Shown: piece by piece, positions 1 to 8,204 of the stretch | Layout: every line of letters starts with the position of its first letter | Position numbering within the stretch: the first letter of the stretch is position 1 | Origin: an uncultured Spartobacteria bacterium | Lineage (GTDB): Bacteria > Verrucomicrobiota > Verrucomicrobiia > Chthoniobacterales > Terrimicrobiaceae | NCBI GenBank assembly: GCA_937960895.1 | Contig: CALCJD010000145.1 | Location: 1 to 50,992, forward strand | Length of the DNA: 50,992 nucleotides | Direction of reading: 5' to 3' | Notes under the pieces: model-generated | The model's input: the letters and a program-made list of their open reading frames with translations, nothing else | Told to the model about the DNA's origin: nothing | Database searches by the model: none | Made by a program: the position numbers and the translations under genes

Positions 1-2892
1 GACCGCCGATGCGGGCATTCCGCCCGCCACTGGTTCCCCTTGGGCGTTGGACGTTGGATGTTCGGCGTTGGGCGTTCCGCTTTCCATCGTTTCCAGCAGC
101 CTCACCGCCAGATACTCGGCCCGATAGACATCACGATTTTCCGAAACCACCTCCTGGTCCCAGCAGTCGCGGGTGGCGAGGAAGGCGGGGTCGGTGATGG
201 GGTCGAAGTAGCGGGTGCCGGTGAGGTGGATGAACTGCTGGCCGTCGCGGTGGACGATGGTGAGGTCCAGCGGCTGGGTGTTGACGTTGAACTGGTGGCG
301 TCCGATCTGGATGACGCCGGGGCCGCCGGCAAAAAGCTCCTGGCGGTCCTTGAGCTGCCGGATTGCTTCCTGTCCGAGGCTCTTCAACCGGGTGGCCAGG
401 TCGTCGGCTTTGACGGAATCTCCGAGTTCGAGGAGTTGATCGATGGTCTCGCGGACCTTGGCGATCATCATGTCCGACGCGAGGTAGGTGTTGATTTCCT
501 CGGTCGTCTTGAAGGTGGAGAGCCGGTTGGCGACCACCTTCAGCACCCGTTCGGCGGAGGTGAGGAAGGCGGTGGCGCGTTTGTTGCGGGCTTCGACGAG
601 CGAAACCTTGCGCTGTTCGAAGGCTTCGTAGAGTTCGGTGCGGCGCTCGGCGATCTGGACGATGTATTCGTCGAACTCGGCGAACTGTCCCTCCAGCTCC
701 TCGATCTGGACGCTGATACGGTTGAGGTATTCCTCGCATTTTTGCGGGGTGTCGCAGAGGTCGAGGTAGCTGGCGGCGGATTGACCGAGCAGCTTCATCT
801 GCGCGGCGAACTGCGCGGCGCCCTCGGCGGCGACGAGTTCGCGCAGGCGGTTCTTCAGCGCGCCCCGGACCTGGTTGAGCGTGGTGTAGATCGCGGTGAT
901 CGCGTCGATGATGCGCGTCGTTTCGGTGGCGTCCTCGATTTTGAGGCTGTTGACGATCTCGATGAGCATCTCAAGCTCGCCGCTGGTCTGGACGACGGAG
1001 GTCTCGATTTTTTTGCCCTCGGCGACCTTGGTGACGGCCTGCGCGGCGGCGAGGAGATCGGCGGCGGCTTTGCGGTAGGGGTCGAGCGCCTCGGGCTTGA
1101 GGAGGAAGGAAACCGCGGAGGTGGAAAGGCGGGAAGTTTGTTCGGCGACTTCCTGTCCGGCGGCTTCGAGCGCGGCGACGTCGATGTAACGAACGTCCTT
1201 GAGCGTGATGAGTTCGCCGGTGAGGGCGCGCAGGGCGGCGAGGTTTTTGACGTAGTCGCCGAGGGACCGGAAATTCGCGCGCCGGATTTCGTCGAAGCGT
1301 TCGGAGCAGCGTTTGCGGACGGCCTCGACCTGGGCGACGGCTTCGCGCTGGAGGCGGAGGACCTTGTCGAATTCGTCGACGGCCTGATTGGCGGCTTCGC
1401 GGAGGGTTTTCAGCGATTCATTGATGCCGAACCCTTCGGGATTGGTGAGCCAGGGGTAGCCGTCGAGGACGGAGGTGCAACGCTGGACGAGGTCGGCGTA
1501 GAGCTCTGCGTAGGGATTGTCGCGGGTGGCGAGACTGATGATTTCGTTGCATTCGGCGAGGCAGCGCACGACCTCCTTGTTGCCGACCTGGTAGAGGAAG
1601 GCGTCCTTCTGCCCGGTCGGTTCAAATCCGGGCTGATAAAACGGCGTCTGGCGGAGCTGGATCTGATGGTGTTTCTGCGGTTCGTTGTCTGCGCGGAAGA
1701 GCACCATCTGTCCGTTGGGGAAAATGGAGAATCCGTGGCAGGTGAGGCGTTCCTTCACCTTTTGCGCGATGAGGCGGTAGGGAAGGAGGACGTATTCGCC
1801 GGTGGTGTGGGCGTAAAAAACGTAGAGTGAATCCTCGCCGTTGGGGGCGTGGATGACGCGTTCGAGAACGTGTCCGCCGGGGGCGGAGCCGAAGAGTTTG
1901 AGTTCGCCGGTGCCGAGGTAATAACCGTCCGGGAAGATAAGCCCGTGATCCTCGGGCAGCAGCGCGCAGGATTCGCCGAGAGAGTCCACGCGGACGACCT
2001 GCTGGGTCTTTTCGTTGAAGATGAGGTGGCGGTGGGCCTGTTCCTTGTAGGGCCGGATCTTCAGCAGGATGAGGTGATTGACAATCGCGTAGGAAATGTC
2101 GGCGTCGTCGAGTTTCTGGCGTTTGTCGTCGACGGGTTCCTCGTAGATGCCGGCGCCGGTCGAGGTGTTGTCCTCGATTTTGACGGTGAGATTGCCGCCC
2201 ACGCATTCGACGAAGACGCGGTCCTCGATGGAAATGTGCGGGTGGTCGCCGTAGCGGTAGGATTCGCGGTCGGGGGTGAGCCAGCGGAAAAAATGCGCGG
2301 GCGGAAACCCGACGCGGCGGTATTCGGACTCGGCGCGGCCGTCGACGTATTTGAGCGTGCCGCCGTCGAAGGCCCATTTGAACACGGCGATGTCGCCCGG
2401 ATTGTTTCCGGTGTGAAACACCATGTAGAGGCTGCCGCTGATGAGGGAAAATTTCGAAAAGGTGGTCTTTTCGTAGACGGTGTAGATCCGTTTGAAGTCG
2501 CTGAGGAACCGCGGATCCTCGATGTCGAGAAGCGGTTCCTCGCGGAAGACGCCGGCCTCCTCGTCGCGGCGGTAGATGCCGAAGACGTCGGAGAGTTCCA
2601 TTTCCTTCTTGAGGCCAAAACGGACGTTGAAGCCGAAGAGGAAGCGGCTGTTGCCGAGTTGCACCATGTCGGCCGGGACGCAGTTGTGTTCGGTGTTGAC
2701 GCGGTCGGCCTGGAGGATGCGGGTTTCGACGGCGCCGAAAACCTCCTGGCGGCGGGCGTCGAGTTGTTTGGTGCGTTCGCGCAGGGCATCCGCCTGCGCG
2801 CCGAGGCGCTGGCGGATGATCTCGTAAGTCGCGCTGCCGAGGGTCGAGGCGGCGGAGTCGGGTTGGGTGGATGATGGGGTGGGATCGGCCAC
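1..2892 (-). CDS. DUF3686-type 'DNA repair ATPase', N-terminal part (runs off left edge)
   Basis: My minus-strand translation from a GTG at 2892 stays open for 964 codons to the window edge, so the C-terminus, where this family carries its AAA ATPase domain, is not visible. The first in-frame ATG is some 75 codons downstream; an in-frame stop lies at 2998-3000. Residues about 75-480 are rich in short beta-like segments and include the family-type stretch KIEDNTSTGAGIYEEPV near residue 235. Residues about 480-900 are helical and coiled-coil-like, rich in Glu, Gln, Arg and Ala. Around residues 938-950 the reading frame crosses a 7-bp repeat array that encodes a Asn/Pro/Ser-rich linker. The flotillin-like gene lies 246 bp upstream on the same strand; as I recall, this pairing is common for the family. 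The annotated link to DNA repair is weak. It is more likely a large ATPase working with the membrane flotillin. Confidence 0.8.
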   Translation of the reverse strand, partial: MADPTPSSTQPDSAASTLGSATYEIIRQRLGAQADALRERTKQLDARRQEVFGAVETRILQADRVNTEHNCVPADMVQLGNSRFLFGFNVRFGLKKEMELSDVFGIYRRDEEAGVFREEPLLDIEDPRFLSDFKRIYTVYEKTTFSKFSLISGSLYMVFHTGNNPGDIAVFKWAFDGGTLKYVDGRAESEYRRVGFPPAHFFRWLTPDRESYRYGDHPHISIEDRVFVECVGGNLTVKIEDNTSTGAGIYEEPVDDKRQKLDDADISYAIVNHLILLKIRPYKEQAHRHLIFNEKTQQVVRVDSLGESCALLPEDHGLIFPDGYYLGTGELKLFGSAPGGHVLERVIHAPNGEDSLYVFYAHTTGEYVLLPYRLIAQKVKERLTCHGFSIFPNGQMVLFRADNEPQKHHQIQLRQTPFYQPGFEPTGQKDAFLYQVGNKEVVRCLAECNEIISLATRDNPYAELYADLVQRCTSVLDGYPWLTNPEGFGINESLKTLREAANQAVDEFDKVLRLQREAVAQVEAVRKRCSERFDEIRRANFRSLGDYVKNLAALRALTGELITLKDVRYIDVAALEAAGQEVAEQTSRLSTSAVSFLLKPEALDPYRKAAADLLAAAQAVTKVAEGKKIETSVVQTSGELEMLIEIVNSLKIEDATETTRIIDAITAIYTTLNQVRGALKNRLRELVAAEGAAQFAAQMKLLGQSAASYLDLCDTPQKCEEYLNRISVQIEELEGQFAEFDEYIVQIAERRTELYEAFEQRKVSLVEARNKRATAFLTSAERVLKVVANRLSTFKTTEEINTYLASDMMIAKVRETIDQLLELGDSVKADDLATRLKSLGQEAIRQLKDRQELFAGGPGVIQIGRHQFNVNTQPLDLTIVHRDGQQFIHLTGTRYFDPITDPAFLATRDCWDQEVVSENRDVYRAEYLAVRLLETMESGTPNAEHPTSNAQGEPVAGGMPASAV
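44..78. repeat. Heptamer repeat array inside the ATPase gene
   Basis: Five consecutive 7-bp units: gcgttgg, acgttgg, atgttcg, gcgttgg, gcgttcc. On the minus strand the unit reads AACGCCC-like and is translated in frame as part of NAEHPTSNAQ in the DUF3686 protein. The same repeat type, AACnnnC, recurs at 12503-12537 and 12902-12943. Confidence 0.75.
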
Positions 2893-3138
2893 GTATTTAT
2901 CGCGTCCCTGCAGGCCGCGGTCGGGTTTTGTGGATCGCGTTACCCGGGCCTTTGGCCTGGGCAGTGTTGTTTTTGCCCCTTTGGGGCAAAGACGATTTCA
3001 CCTGCACCAAAGGCGCATCATCCCGTGGCCCAAGTCGGGGGCCCCGGTTCGAAGGCCGGAGGCCCGGGTTGGGGAACCGGCGGCCCGGGGTCGGTCGGCG
3101 GGTATCGCAAAATGGGTTCGTCCTGAAGGGACGGGGTT
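2893..3138. other. Gene-free spacer with two tight hairpins
   Basis: This 246-bp spacer lies between the flotillin-like gene and the large ATPase gene, both on the minus strand. It holds two hairpins with TTT loops. The first has stem cccgggcc/ggcctggg (2943-2950 and 2954-2961, one mismatch). The second has stem tttgcccc/ggggcaaa (2972-2979 and 2983-2990, perfect). More GGCCCGGG-like sequence fills 3040-3090. I see no convincing ORF. The hairpins could tune read-through from the flotillin gene into the ATPase gene, but that is inference. Confidence 0.55.
2972..2990. terminator. Perfect 8-bp hairpin, possible attenuator
   Basis: The inverted repeat tttgcccc, loop ttt, ggggcaaa is perfect. It is flanked on the left in the + strand by a run of T. 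It sits 80 bp upstream of the ATPase start and 150 bp downstream of the flotillin stop, so it could limit read-through between the two genes. Confidence 0.35.
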
Positions 3139-5286
3139 TCATTTTCCGGTCTTGAGCGCGGAATCGGCGGGGATCTCGGCGAGGCCGGCTTCTCGGGCGA
3201 AGGCCCGGGCGGATTCCAGCATGGCGGACGTGCCGCCGTCCTTGCTGCTGGCGAGGAGCTTGGTGAGGAGCGCGGCCACGCTGAGATTTTTGAGGTCCTC
3301 ACTGCTCACTCCGAAATCCTTCACCCACGCGCGAAGCCGGGTTTTGAATTTCTCCGGGTCTCCGCCGAAGAGCGAGTTTTTGACGTCCGTGATGGTCTGG
3401 CTGCTGGCAACGAGGCGATCCACCGAGCGGCCCGTGCCGACGGCGCGGACCACCTTCTGGAAGAAGTCGTTTTCGCCGCCGACGATGTCGATCTTCGCGG
3501 ACTTGAGGGCTTCGCCGACGACGGCGGCGTGGGAGGCGGCGATGGCTTTCTCGACCTCGATGGCGGCGAGTTCGACATCGCGCTCCTTGGCGAGGCGCAG
3601 GCGGAACTCCTCGTGGTGCTGGCCGGCTTCGTGGAGGAGTTTCATGGCCTTGGCCTTTTCCTCGATGCTCCGGGCTTCGGCGAGGCCGCGGGCCTCGATG
3701 CCCGCCGCGGAGGCGAGTTCCTTGTCCTTGATGCCCTCGGCTTCCGCCTCGGCGACGGTCTGGGTGACCTCGGCTTCGGCGCGGCCCTTGGCCGAAATGA
3801 CTTCGGCTTCGGCAAGTCCGGCGGTTTTTTCCGCGGCGGCCTTGGCGGTGATGACCTTGGCCTCGGCGAGTCCGGGCGCGGCCTCCTTGGCGGCGAGTCC
3901 TTCGGCCTCCTGCTCCATGGCATGACGTTTCTTCTCGGCGGCGCGGGCCTCGGCGTCGGCGATGGTCTGGAGACGCTCGGCTTCGCGCAGCGCGGCGTCG
4001 CGCGCGGCGTCGGCGGCGGTGATGGTCTTGATTTTTTCGGCTTCGGCGAGGTTGCGGTCGGCTTCCTTCTGGGCTTCGGCGGCGACGACCTTGACGACCT
4101 GTTCCTTCTTGGCGTTTTTGTCGGCTTCGATGAGGGCGACCTCACGCTCGCGCTCGGCGGTCATGCGGGCGGCGATGGTGTTTTTCTCCTCCTCCTGCTC
4201 GACGACGGCCTTTTGTTCGGCCACGACGATGGCGCGCTTGCGTTCGACCTCCACGGCGGCCTCGGCGATCTTGATTTCCTTGTCCATCTCGGACAGGGCG
4301 ACGATGCGCTCCCGGCGGACGCGGGCCTCCTCGCCTTCCTGCCTGGCTTCCTCCTCGAGGCGCTGTTTCTCCTTGATGACGGTGTATTGCCGCTCCTGGA
4401 CGGCGCGGTTCATGTCCTCGGTGCGCAGCCGGATGGCTTCGTCGGTCTCGAGGCGTTTTTGTTCGACGTCGAGGCGGCGGAGTTCGACCACCTTGGCGGC
4501 TTCGGCCTCCTCGTTGGTTTTGACCTCGAGGATGGCGCGCTGTTGTTTGGCGGTGTCCTCCGCGTCGCGGCGCTGCTGCTCGCGCTTGGCGATGGCGGCG
4601 TCGGCGTTTTCCTTTTCGATATTGACCTGCGCACGCTGGGCAAACTCGTTGGCAAGGACGCGTTCGCGCTGGGTGATCTGGGTGATTTTCTTGATGCCTT
4701 CGGAGTCGAGCACGTTGTCGGGATCGTGCTGCTCGAGCGGGGTTTGTTCGAGGTAATCGATGGCGACGTCCTGGAGAATGAATCCGTCGAGGTCCTTGCC
4801 GATGGTGTTCTGGATCTCGTCACGGAACCGCAGGCGCTCGGTGAAAAGTTCGTGGAACTCCATCTGCTTGCCGGCGGTCTTGAGCGCCTCCGAAAACTTG
4901 GCTTCGAAGAGTTCACGAAGCTGGTTCATGTCGGAGACGCGCTCCGGCGTGAGCATCTGGGCGACTTTTTTCACGCTCTCCTCGGTGGCTTCGACGCGGA
5001 TGTAAAATGCGACCGTGATGTCGGCGCGGATGTTGTCGCGACAGACCAGCCCGTCCTTGCCCTTGCGCGTGATCTCGAGCTTTTTCACCGAGATGTCGAT
5101 GATGTGGTAGGTCTGCAGGAACGGGATCCGGATCATCCAGTCGAAGGCGACCTGGAGTCCGCCGAATCCGGTCTTCACCCCGGCGCGTCCCGGCTGGATC
5201 TTCCGGATGCACAAAAAGAAGAAGGCGAGGAACGCGGTGATTATGATGGCGAGGCCGATCAGAATGAGAATCTGCGTTACGGACAT
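3139..5286 (-). CDS. Flotillin-like SPFH/Band 7 protein (YqiK/FloT type)
   Basis: The protein has 715 residues. An N-terminal membrane segment spans residues about 5-27 (ILIGLAIIITAFLAFFF) and is followed by an SPFH/Band 7 domain to about residue 200 (includes EITRKGKDGLVCRDNIRADI). A very long coiled coil, about 205-580, has the Ala/Glu/Lys repeats typical of flotillins (AEAEK, AEAEVISAKGRAEAEV). A globular tail of about 115 residues completes it. Flotillins form membrane scaffolds on fluid-ordered patches. The gene is upstream of, and co-directional with, the DUF3686 ATPase, suggesting a membrane-associated two-protein module. The apparent long reading frame on the opposite strand here is a composition shadow. 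Confidence 0.9.
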   Translation of the reverse strand: MSVTQILILIGLAIIITAFLAFFFLCIRKIQPGRAGVKTGFGGLQVAFDWMIRIPFLQTYHIIDISVKKLEITRKGKDGLVCRDNIRADITVAFYIRVEATEESVKKVAQMLTPERVSDMNQLRELFEAKFSEALKTAGKQMEFHELFTERLRFRDEIQNTIGKDLDGFILQDVAIDYLEQTPLEQHDPDNVLDSEGIKKITQITQRERVLANEFAQRAQVNIEKENADAAIAKREQQRRDAEDTAKQQRAILEVKTNEEAEAAKVVELRRLDVEQKRLETDEAIRLRTEDMNRAVQERQYTVIKEKQRLEEEARQEGEEARVRRERIVALSEMDKEIKIAEAAVEVERKRAIVVAEQKAVVEQEEEKNTIAARMTAEREREVALIEADKNAKKEQVVKVVAAEAQKEADRNLAEAEKIKTITAADAARDAALREAERLQTIADAEARAAEKKRHAMEQEAEGLAAKEAAPGLAEAKVITAKAAAEKTAGLAEAEVISAKGRAEAEVTQTVAEAEAEGIKDKELASAAGIEARGLAEARSIEEKAKAMKLLHEAGQHHEEFRLRLAKERDVELAAIEVEKAIAASHAAVVGEALKSAKIDIVGGENDFFQKVVRAVGTGRSVDRLVASSQTITDVKNSLFGGDPEKFKTRLRAWVKDFGVSSEDLKNLSVAALLTKLLASSKDGGTSAMLESARAFAREAGLAEIPADSALKTGK

Positions 5287-5637
5287 GGGCTGTGATGGGT
5301 TGTCGTCTCGAAAGCTCCTTCCTGCAAAGCAAACGACCAGGTGCCCGCGGGGAGAGAAGTCAAGGTGAGGTTGCGCGAATCAGATGCGTCCAGTGGTCGA
5401 TATGCAAGGAAATCCGAAGCAAAAAATTCGGCACCGATCGGGGTGGGCTGGGGGGAGTTTGCTTTGTCTTCATAAGACCTGAGGAAATAAGCTTTCAAAG
5501 GTGCAAGAAAATAAACGACTTATAAAAAAACGGGATGTCTGGGTGCGTGGGAAAAGGGGGCGGGAACAAGGGAGGCCGGCAAAATTTTCTCACTCCCGGC
5601 TGGCTTCCGTTTGGGATCCCGCTTAGGAATCGCCGTC
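5287..5637. promoter_or_regulatory. Divergent intergenic region with AT-rich core
   Basis: This 351-bp region separates the flotillin gene (minus) from the EamA-type gene (plus). It must hold both promoters. The AT-rich patch around 5480-5533 (ataagctttcaaagg, then aaaataaacgacttataaaa) is the best candidate site for initiation. No clear sigma-70 pair stands out. Short ORFs on both strands here show no recognisable protein features, so I do not call them genes. Confidence 0.35.
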
Positions 5638-6075
5638 ATGTGGCTGGTGTATGCGCTGGCGGCGGCGGTGATTTGGGGAATCAGTTACGCGGCGAGCGGC
5701 CGGGCGATTGACCGCGGGATGTCGCCGCTCGGGATGTTTTTCAGCTACACGCTGATTGGAGCCGTGGCGGCGGCGGTGGTGATGCTGGTCACGGGACGCC
5801 TGGGTGCGTTTCCGGCGGAAGTGCGCGGTTTGGGTCGGGATGTGGGGTGGTTTCTCCTGGCCGTTGTCACTTCGGCCGGCGGGGCGCTGCTCATTTACAT
5901 GGCGATCGGTGAAAAGAACGCCACCCTGGCATCCCTGATCGAGATTTCGTATCCGGTGTTCGTCGCGATCTTTGCGTGGCTGTTTTTCCGGGAAACGCAG
6001 TTCAACGCGGCGACGATCGTGGGCGGCGCGATGATCCTCGGCGGAGTGGCGGTGGTGTATTTGGGAAACCGTTAG
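5638..6075 (+). CDS. Half-size EamA-type (DMT) membrane transporter
   Basis: The predicted protein has 145 residues, about half the length of a usual EamA transporter, with one EamA unit of four to five membrane helices. It begins MWLVYALAAAVIWGISYAAS and ends in the family-type pattern GGAMILGGVAVVYLG. I chose ATG 5638 because AGGA lies about ten bases upstream and the start leads straight into the first helix; an ATG at 5611 would add nine residues. Single-unit members must pair, as small multidrug-resistance-like proteins do. The substrate is unknown. It stands alone, with a minus-strand gene converging on it. Confidence 0.85.
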   Translation: MWLVYALAAAVIWGISYAASGRAIDRGMSPLGMFFSYTLIGAVAAAVVMLVTGRLGAFPAEVRGLGRDVGWFLLAVVTSAGGALLIYMAIGEKNATLASLIEISYPVFVAIFAWLFFRETQFNAATIVGGAMILGGVAVVYLGNR

Positions 6076-6101
6076 GCCCGAGGGGCGGAAGGGGCGGAGT
6101 C

Positions 6102-6464
6102 TTATTGATCGTCCTGATCTTCGCAGGCGGAGAGCCGTTGATCGCGTTCGGCTTCCTCGAGGCCTTCATTGAAAAGCTGTTCGACGGGACTCTCCTCATC
6201 CTCGGGTCCGATGCGCGGAGCCTGGTGACCGGCTGATCCGGCGGCTTCACTCCAGAGGCGCACCGGATGTTCGGTTTCGTCGGCTTCGGGAGCCGGCGGT
6301 GGTCCGGCATGAAGCAACTCCTCGCGGGCGCGGGCGCGGTCCACGGCATTCGCGGCGTTTCGACCGTCCATGCGGGCGATTTCCTGCGCCCGTCGTTCGA
6401 GATCACTCTCACTGAGTTCGCCGATGCCGGCGCCGTGGATTTGGATTCTTCCGGGAGTGTTCAT
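6102..6464 (-). CDS. Small conserved-looking acidic protein of unknown function
   Basis: The 120-residue protein starts MNTPGRIQIHGAGIGELSES and has no signal peptide or membrane segment. The N-terminal third (RIQIHGAGIGELSESDLERRAQEIARMDG) looks like an ordered helix-forming unit. The middle is Pro/Ala-rich, and the C-terminus is strongly acidic (EDEESPVEQLFNEGLEEAE). I do not recognise a named family; it resembles short proteins seen beside housekeeping genes in this phylum, but that is memory rather than alignment. It converges on the EamA gene with a 26-bp gap. No clear ribosome binding site precedes the ATG. Confidence 0.6.
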   Translation of the reverse strand: MNTPGRIQIHGAGIGELSESDLERRAQEIARMDGRNAANAVDRARAREELLHAGPPPAPEADETEHPVRLWSEAAGSAGHQAPRIGPEDEESPVEQLFNEGLEEAERDQRLSACEDQDDQ

Positions 6465-6609
6465 AGGCGAGGAGCGTGGATGGTTGCGGGGGAATCGTGT
6501 GCCATGACGCAGGTGCGTGGATTCAACTCCGGCGCGCCTCAGGGCGCGTTCAGGGTGGACCCCGATTGTCGTCCCGACGGCGGGAAGTTACAAGTTTTCC
6601 ATTCGCCAA

Positions 6610-6792
6610 ATGAGTACGCAAACCGACACCTGCAGAGAACGGAGCAAACGGAGCGAAAACAAACCGGAGAACAACCGGAAGCGTCTGGAAAGAATGCTCC
6701 GAATCATGATGCGCGAAGGTCTGGATTTCACCGCAGACGCCGCTTTCAGCGAAATCAGCCTCCCCCGGAATCCGCGGCGGGTCATCGAATGA
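6610..6792 (+). CDS. Possible small basic protein, unknown
   Basis: This 60-residue reading frame starts MSTQTDTCRERSKRSENKPE and ends SEISLPRNPRRVIE. It is rich in Arg and Lys, with a central amphipathic segment RLERMLRIMMREGLDF. No good ribosome binding site precedes it, and the first part is translated from a purine-rich repetitive tract. I do not recognise it. It may be non-coding. Confidence 0.3.
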   Translation: MSTQTDTCRERSKRSENKPENNRKRLERMLRIMMREGLDFTADAAFSEISLPRNPRRVIE

Positions 6793-6857
6793 GGATTTCT
6801 CCGTTCGGGCGGCCGCAATCGAAGGCCGGACCGAAATGATGACCGGCGGGCGCAATC

Positions 6858-6895
6858 CGGGAGGGTGGAAAAACACGCTGAAGCGTGAACTCCCG
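6858..6895. repeat. Compound palindrome downstream of the epimerase gene
   Basis: An inner hairpin cacgct, ga, agcgtg (6874-6887) is nested within outer arms cgggag (6858-6863) and ctcccg (6890-6895). It starts five bases past the stop of the minus-strand epimerase gene, where a terminator or a dispersed palindromic element would sit. There is no T tract after the hairpin on the minus strand. Confidence 0.45.
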
Positions 6896-6899
6896 CCAA

Positions 6900-7760
6900 T
6901 CAGGAATTTTCGAGTCCGCTTTTCTGTCCGGGATCGGTCACATTGTGCGCGAGGACGGTTTCTCCGAGGTGCAGCGGACGGAGAGCGGGATTTTCCCGCG
7001 TGAGATCGTCCTGGGGTTGGTAGCCGAGCAATTCCCGGGCGTCGGAGATGTCGAGGCGCTTGAAGCGGTTGTCGCTGACGCCGTGAAAAATGGCGAAACG
7101 CAGCCGCGTGTCGTCGATGCATTTCACGATGAGGCTGTGCAGATCGCGGCGTGAGACAAAGCAATCCATCATCCAGAGCGAATCCTCCTTTCGCGCCGTT
7201 TCCATGGATTGGAAGGCGCCGATGCGGAGTGCGATGACGGAAAGGCCTTCCTTTTCGGCATAATAACGGCCGAGGGCTTCGGCGAAACATTTGGAAACTC
7301 CGTAGAGGTCGCCCGGATTGACCGGTTCCGCGGTGCGCACTTGGACATCGGCGGAATAACCGGAGACGGCGTGGATGGATGAGGCCAGGACCACACGCCG
7401 GCAGCCGGCGGTTTTGGCGGCGGCGAGGACATTGCGGGTTCCCTTGATGTTGGCTTCCAGCAGTTCGTCCCAACCGGCATCCGGCCGTGGATTGCCCGCG
7501 AGATGAAGCACGGTGTCGATGCCGGCGCAGGCTTTTTCCAAGGCGGCGCAGTCATCCAGGGTGCCTGTCACGATTTCCCCGAACGCCTCGAGTTTGTGCG
7601 ACCGGTCGTCCTTGGTGCGCACAAGAAGGCGCCTGTGATGATGACCCGGGGCATGACCGGTGTAATAGGAACCGATGCGGCCGGCGGCCCCGGTGACCAG
7701 AACCTTTCGGATCCGCGGCGGCAGGGAAGGCAGGGGGGCGAGCGAATAGGAAAGCGCCAT
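6900..7760 (-). CDS. NAD-dependent epimerase/dehydratase family protein (uronate dehydrogenase-like)
   Basis: The protein has 286 residues and an extended SDR fold. The NAD-binding motif GAAGRIG is at residues 24-30, a Ser-rich strand end (ASSIHAVSG) is near residue 126, and the catalytic pair is YGVSK near residues 153-157. The stretch MDCFVSRRDLHSLIVKCID and the overall layout fit the uronate dehydrogenase/short epimerase branch that oxidises or epimerises sugars in the cytoplasm. The start is ATG 7760; the open frame extends much further upstream but crosses divergent genes on the other strand. It is divergent from the DUF883-like gene with a 105-bp gap. The true substrate is uncertain. 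Confidence 0.85.
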   Translation of the reverse strand: MALSYSLAPLPSLPPRIRKVLVTGAAGRIGSYYTGHAPGHHHRRLLVRTKDDRSHKLEAFGEIVTGTLDDCAALEKACAGIDTVLHLAGNPRPDAGWDELLEANIKGTRNVLAAAKTAGCRRVVLASSIHAVSGYSADVQVRTAEPVNPGDLYGVSKCFAEALGRYYAEKEGLSVIALRIGAFQSMETARKEDSLWMMDCFVSRRDLHSLIVKCIDDTRLRFAIFHGVSDNRFKRLDISDARELLGYQPQDDLTRENPALRPLHLGETVLAHNVTDPGQKSGLENS

Positions 7761-7865
7761 GCGCGAGGGATTCGTATGGGACGGAGGACCCGGATGGGGA
7801 AACTTCCCAATCAAATACGTCCAAACGCATGTCCGGATGCGATGTTGGGGAAATCCCTTTTTGCC

Positions 7866-8201
7866 ATGGACTTTCCCCCGGAAAATTTCGAAGCGGGTCA
7901 AGCGGCGAACGGCGTGGTCCGGCTGGCCCGGGACCGCGCCCAGCAGGCCCTGCGCACCGGATGCGAGCGTGCCCGGGAAAATCCCATTCCCGTGGTGCTG
8001 GGCGCCCTGCTCATCGGAGTGGCGGTCGGCCTGCTCTGTGGACGCCACCGGTCGCAGCCGAGGGAGGTGGGTCAGATGGCGCGGGAACTTTTTGATGAAA
8101 TGTCCGCGCGGCTGGCCCGTCGTTTGCATTGGGCCAATGGTTCCCGGTCCCGGGGAGGCCATCGCGCCGGCGCGGACAAAAAATCGACACGCTTTCACTG
8201 A
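7866..8201 (+). CDS. DUF883/YqjD-like membrane-anchored protein
   Basis: The 111-residue protein has an amphipathic N-terminal helix (AANGVVRLARDRAQQALRTG), one membrane segment (PIPVVLGALLIGVAVGLLCG, about residues 41-60) and a basic C-terminal tail. The arrangement resembles the YqjD/ElaB/DUF883 group, which tethers stationary-phase ribosomes to the membrane in E. coli, although the membrane segment there is near the C-terminus. ATG 7866 was chosen because it gives a normal family N-terminus; an in-frame ATG at 7842 would add eight residues. It ends three bases before the next gene, so the two are probably cotranscribed. Confidence 0.65.
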   Translation: MDFPPENFEAGQAANGVVRLARDRAQQALRTGCERARENPIPVVLGALLIGVAVGLLCGRHRSQPREVGQMARELFDEMSARLARRLHWANGSRSRGGHRAGADKKSTRFH

Positions 8202-8204
8202 CTT

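Larger units (their letters stand above)
6465..6899. other. Gene-poor stretch between unknown gene and epimerase gene
   Basis: The 435-bp stretch contains a possible 60-residue ORF (6610-6792), a purine-rich tract with repeated gagaacg/gagcaaacg/gagcgaaaac units near 6636-6690, and a compound hairpin at 6858-6895. Beyond these I see nothing that looks like a gene. Confidence 0.5.

Noticed and set aside
40..2874. Two long plus-strand reading frames rich in Gly, Asp, Glu and Val
   Set aside because: They are exact antisense of the DUF3686 ATPase codons (same triplets on the other strand). Composition is that of a shadow and no domain is recognisable.
3529..5295. Plus-strand frame of 588 codons, rich in Leu, Gly, Asp
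   Set aside because: It is the antisense of the flotillin coiled coil; the repetitive GCC/GAG codons keep the opposite strand open.
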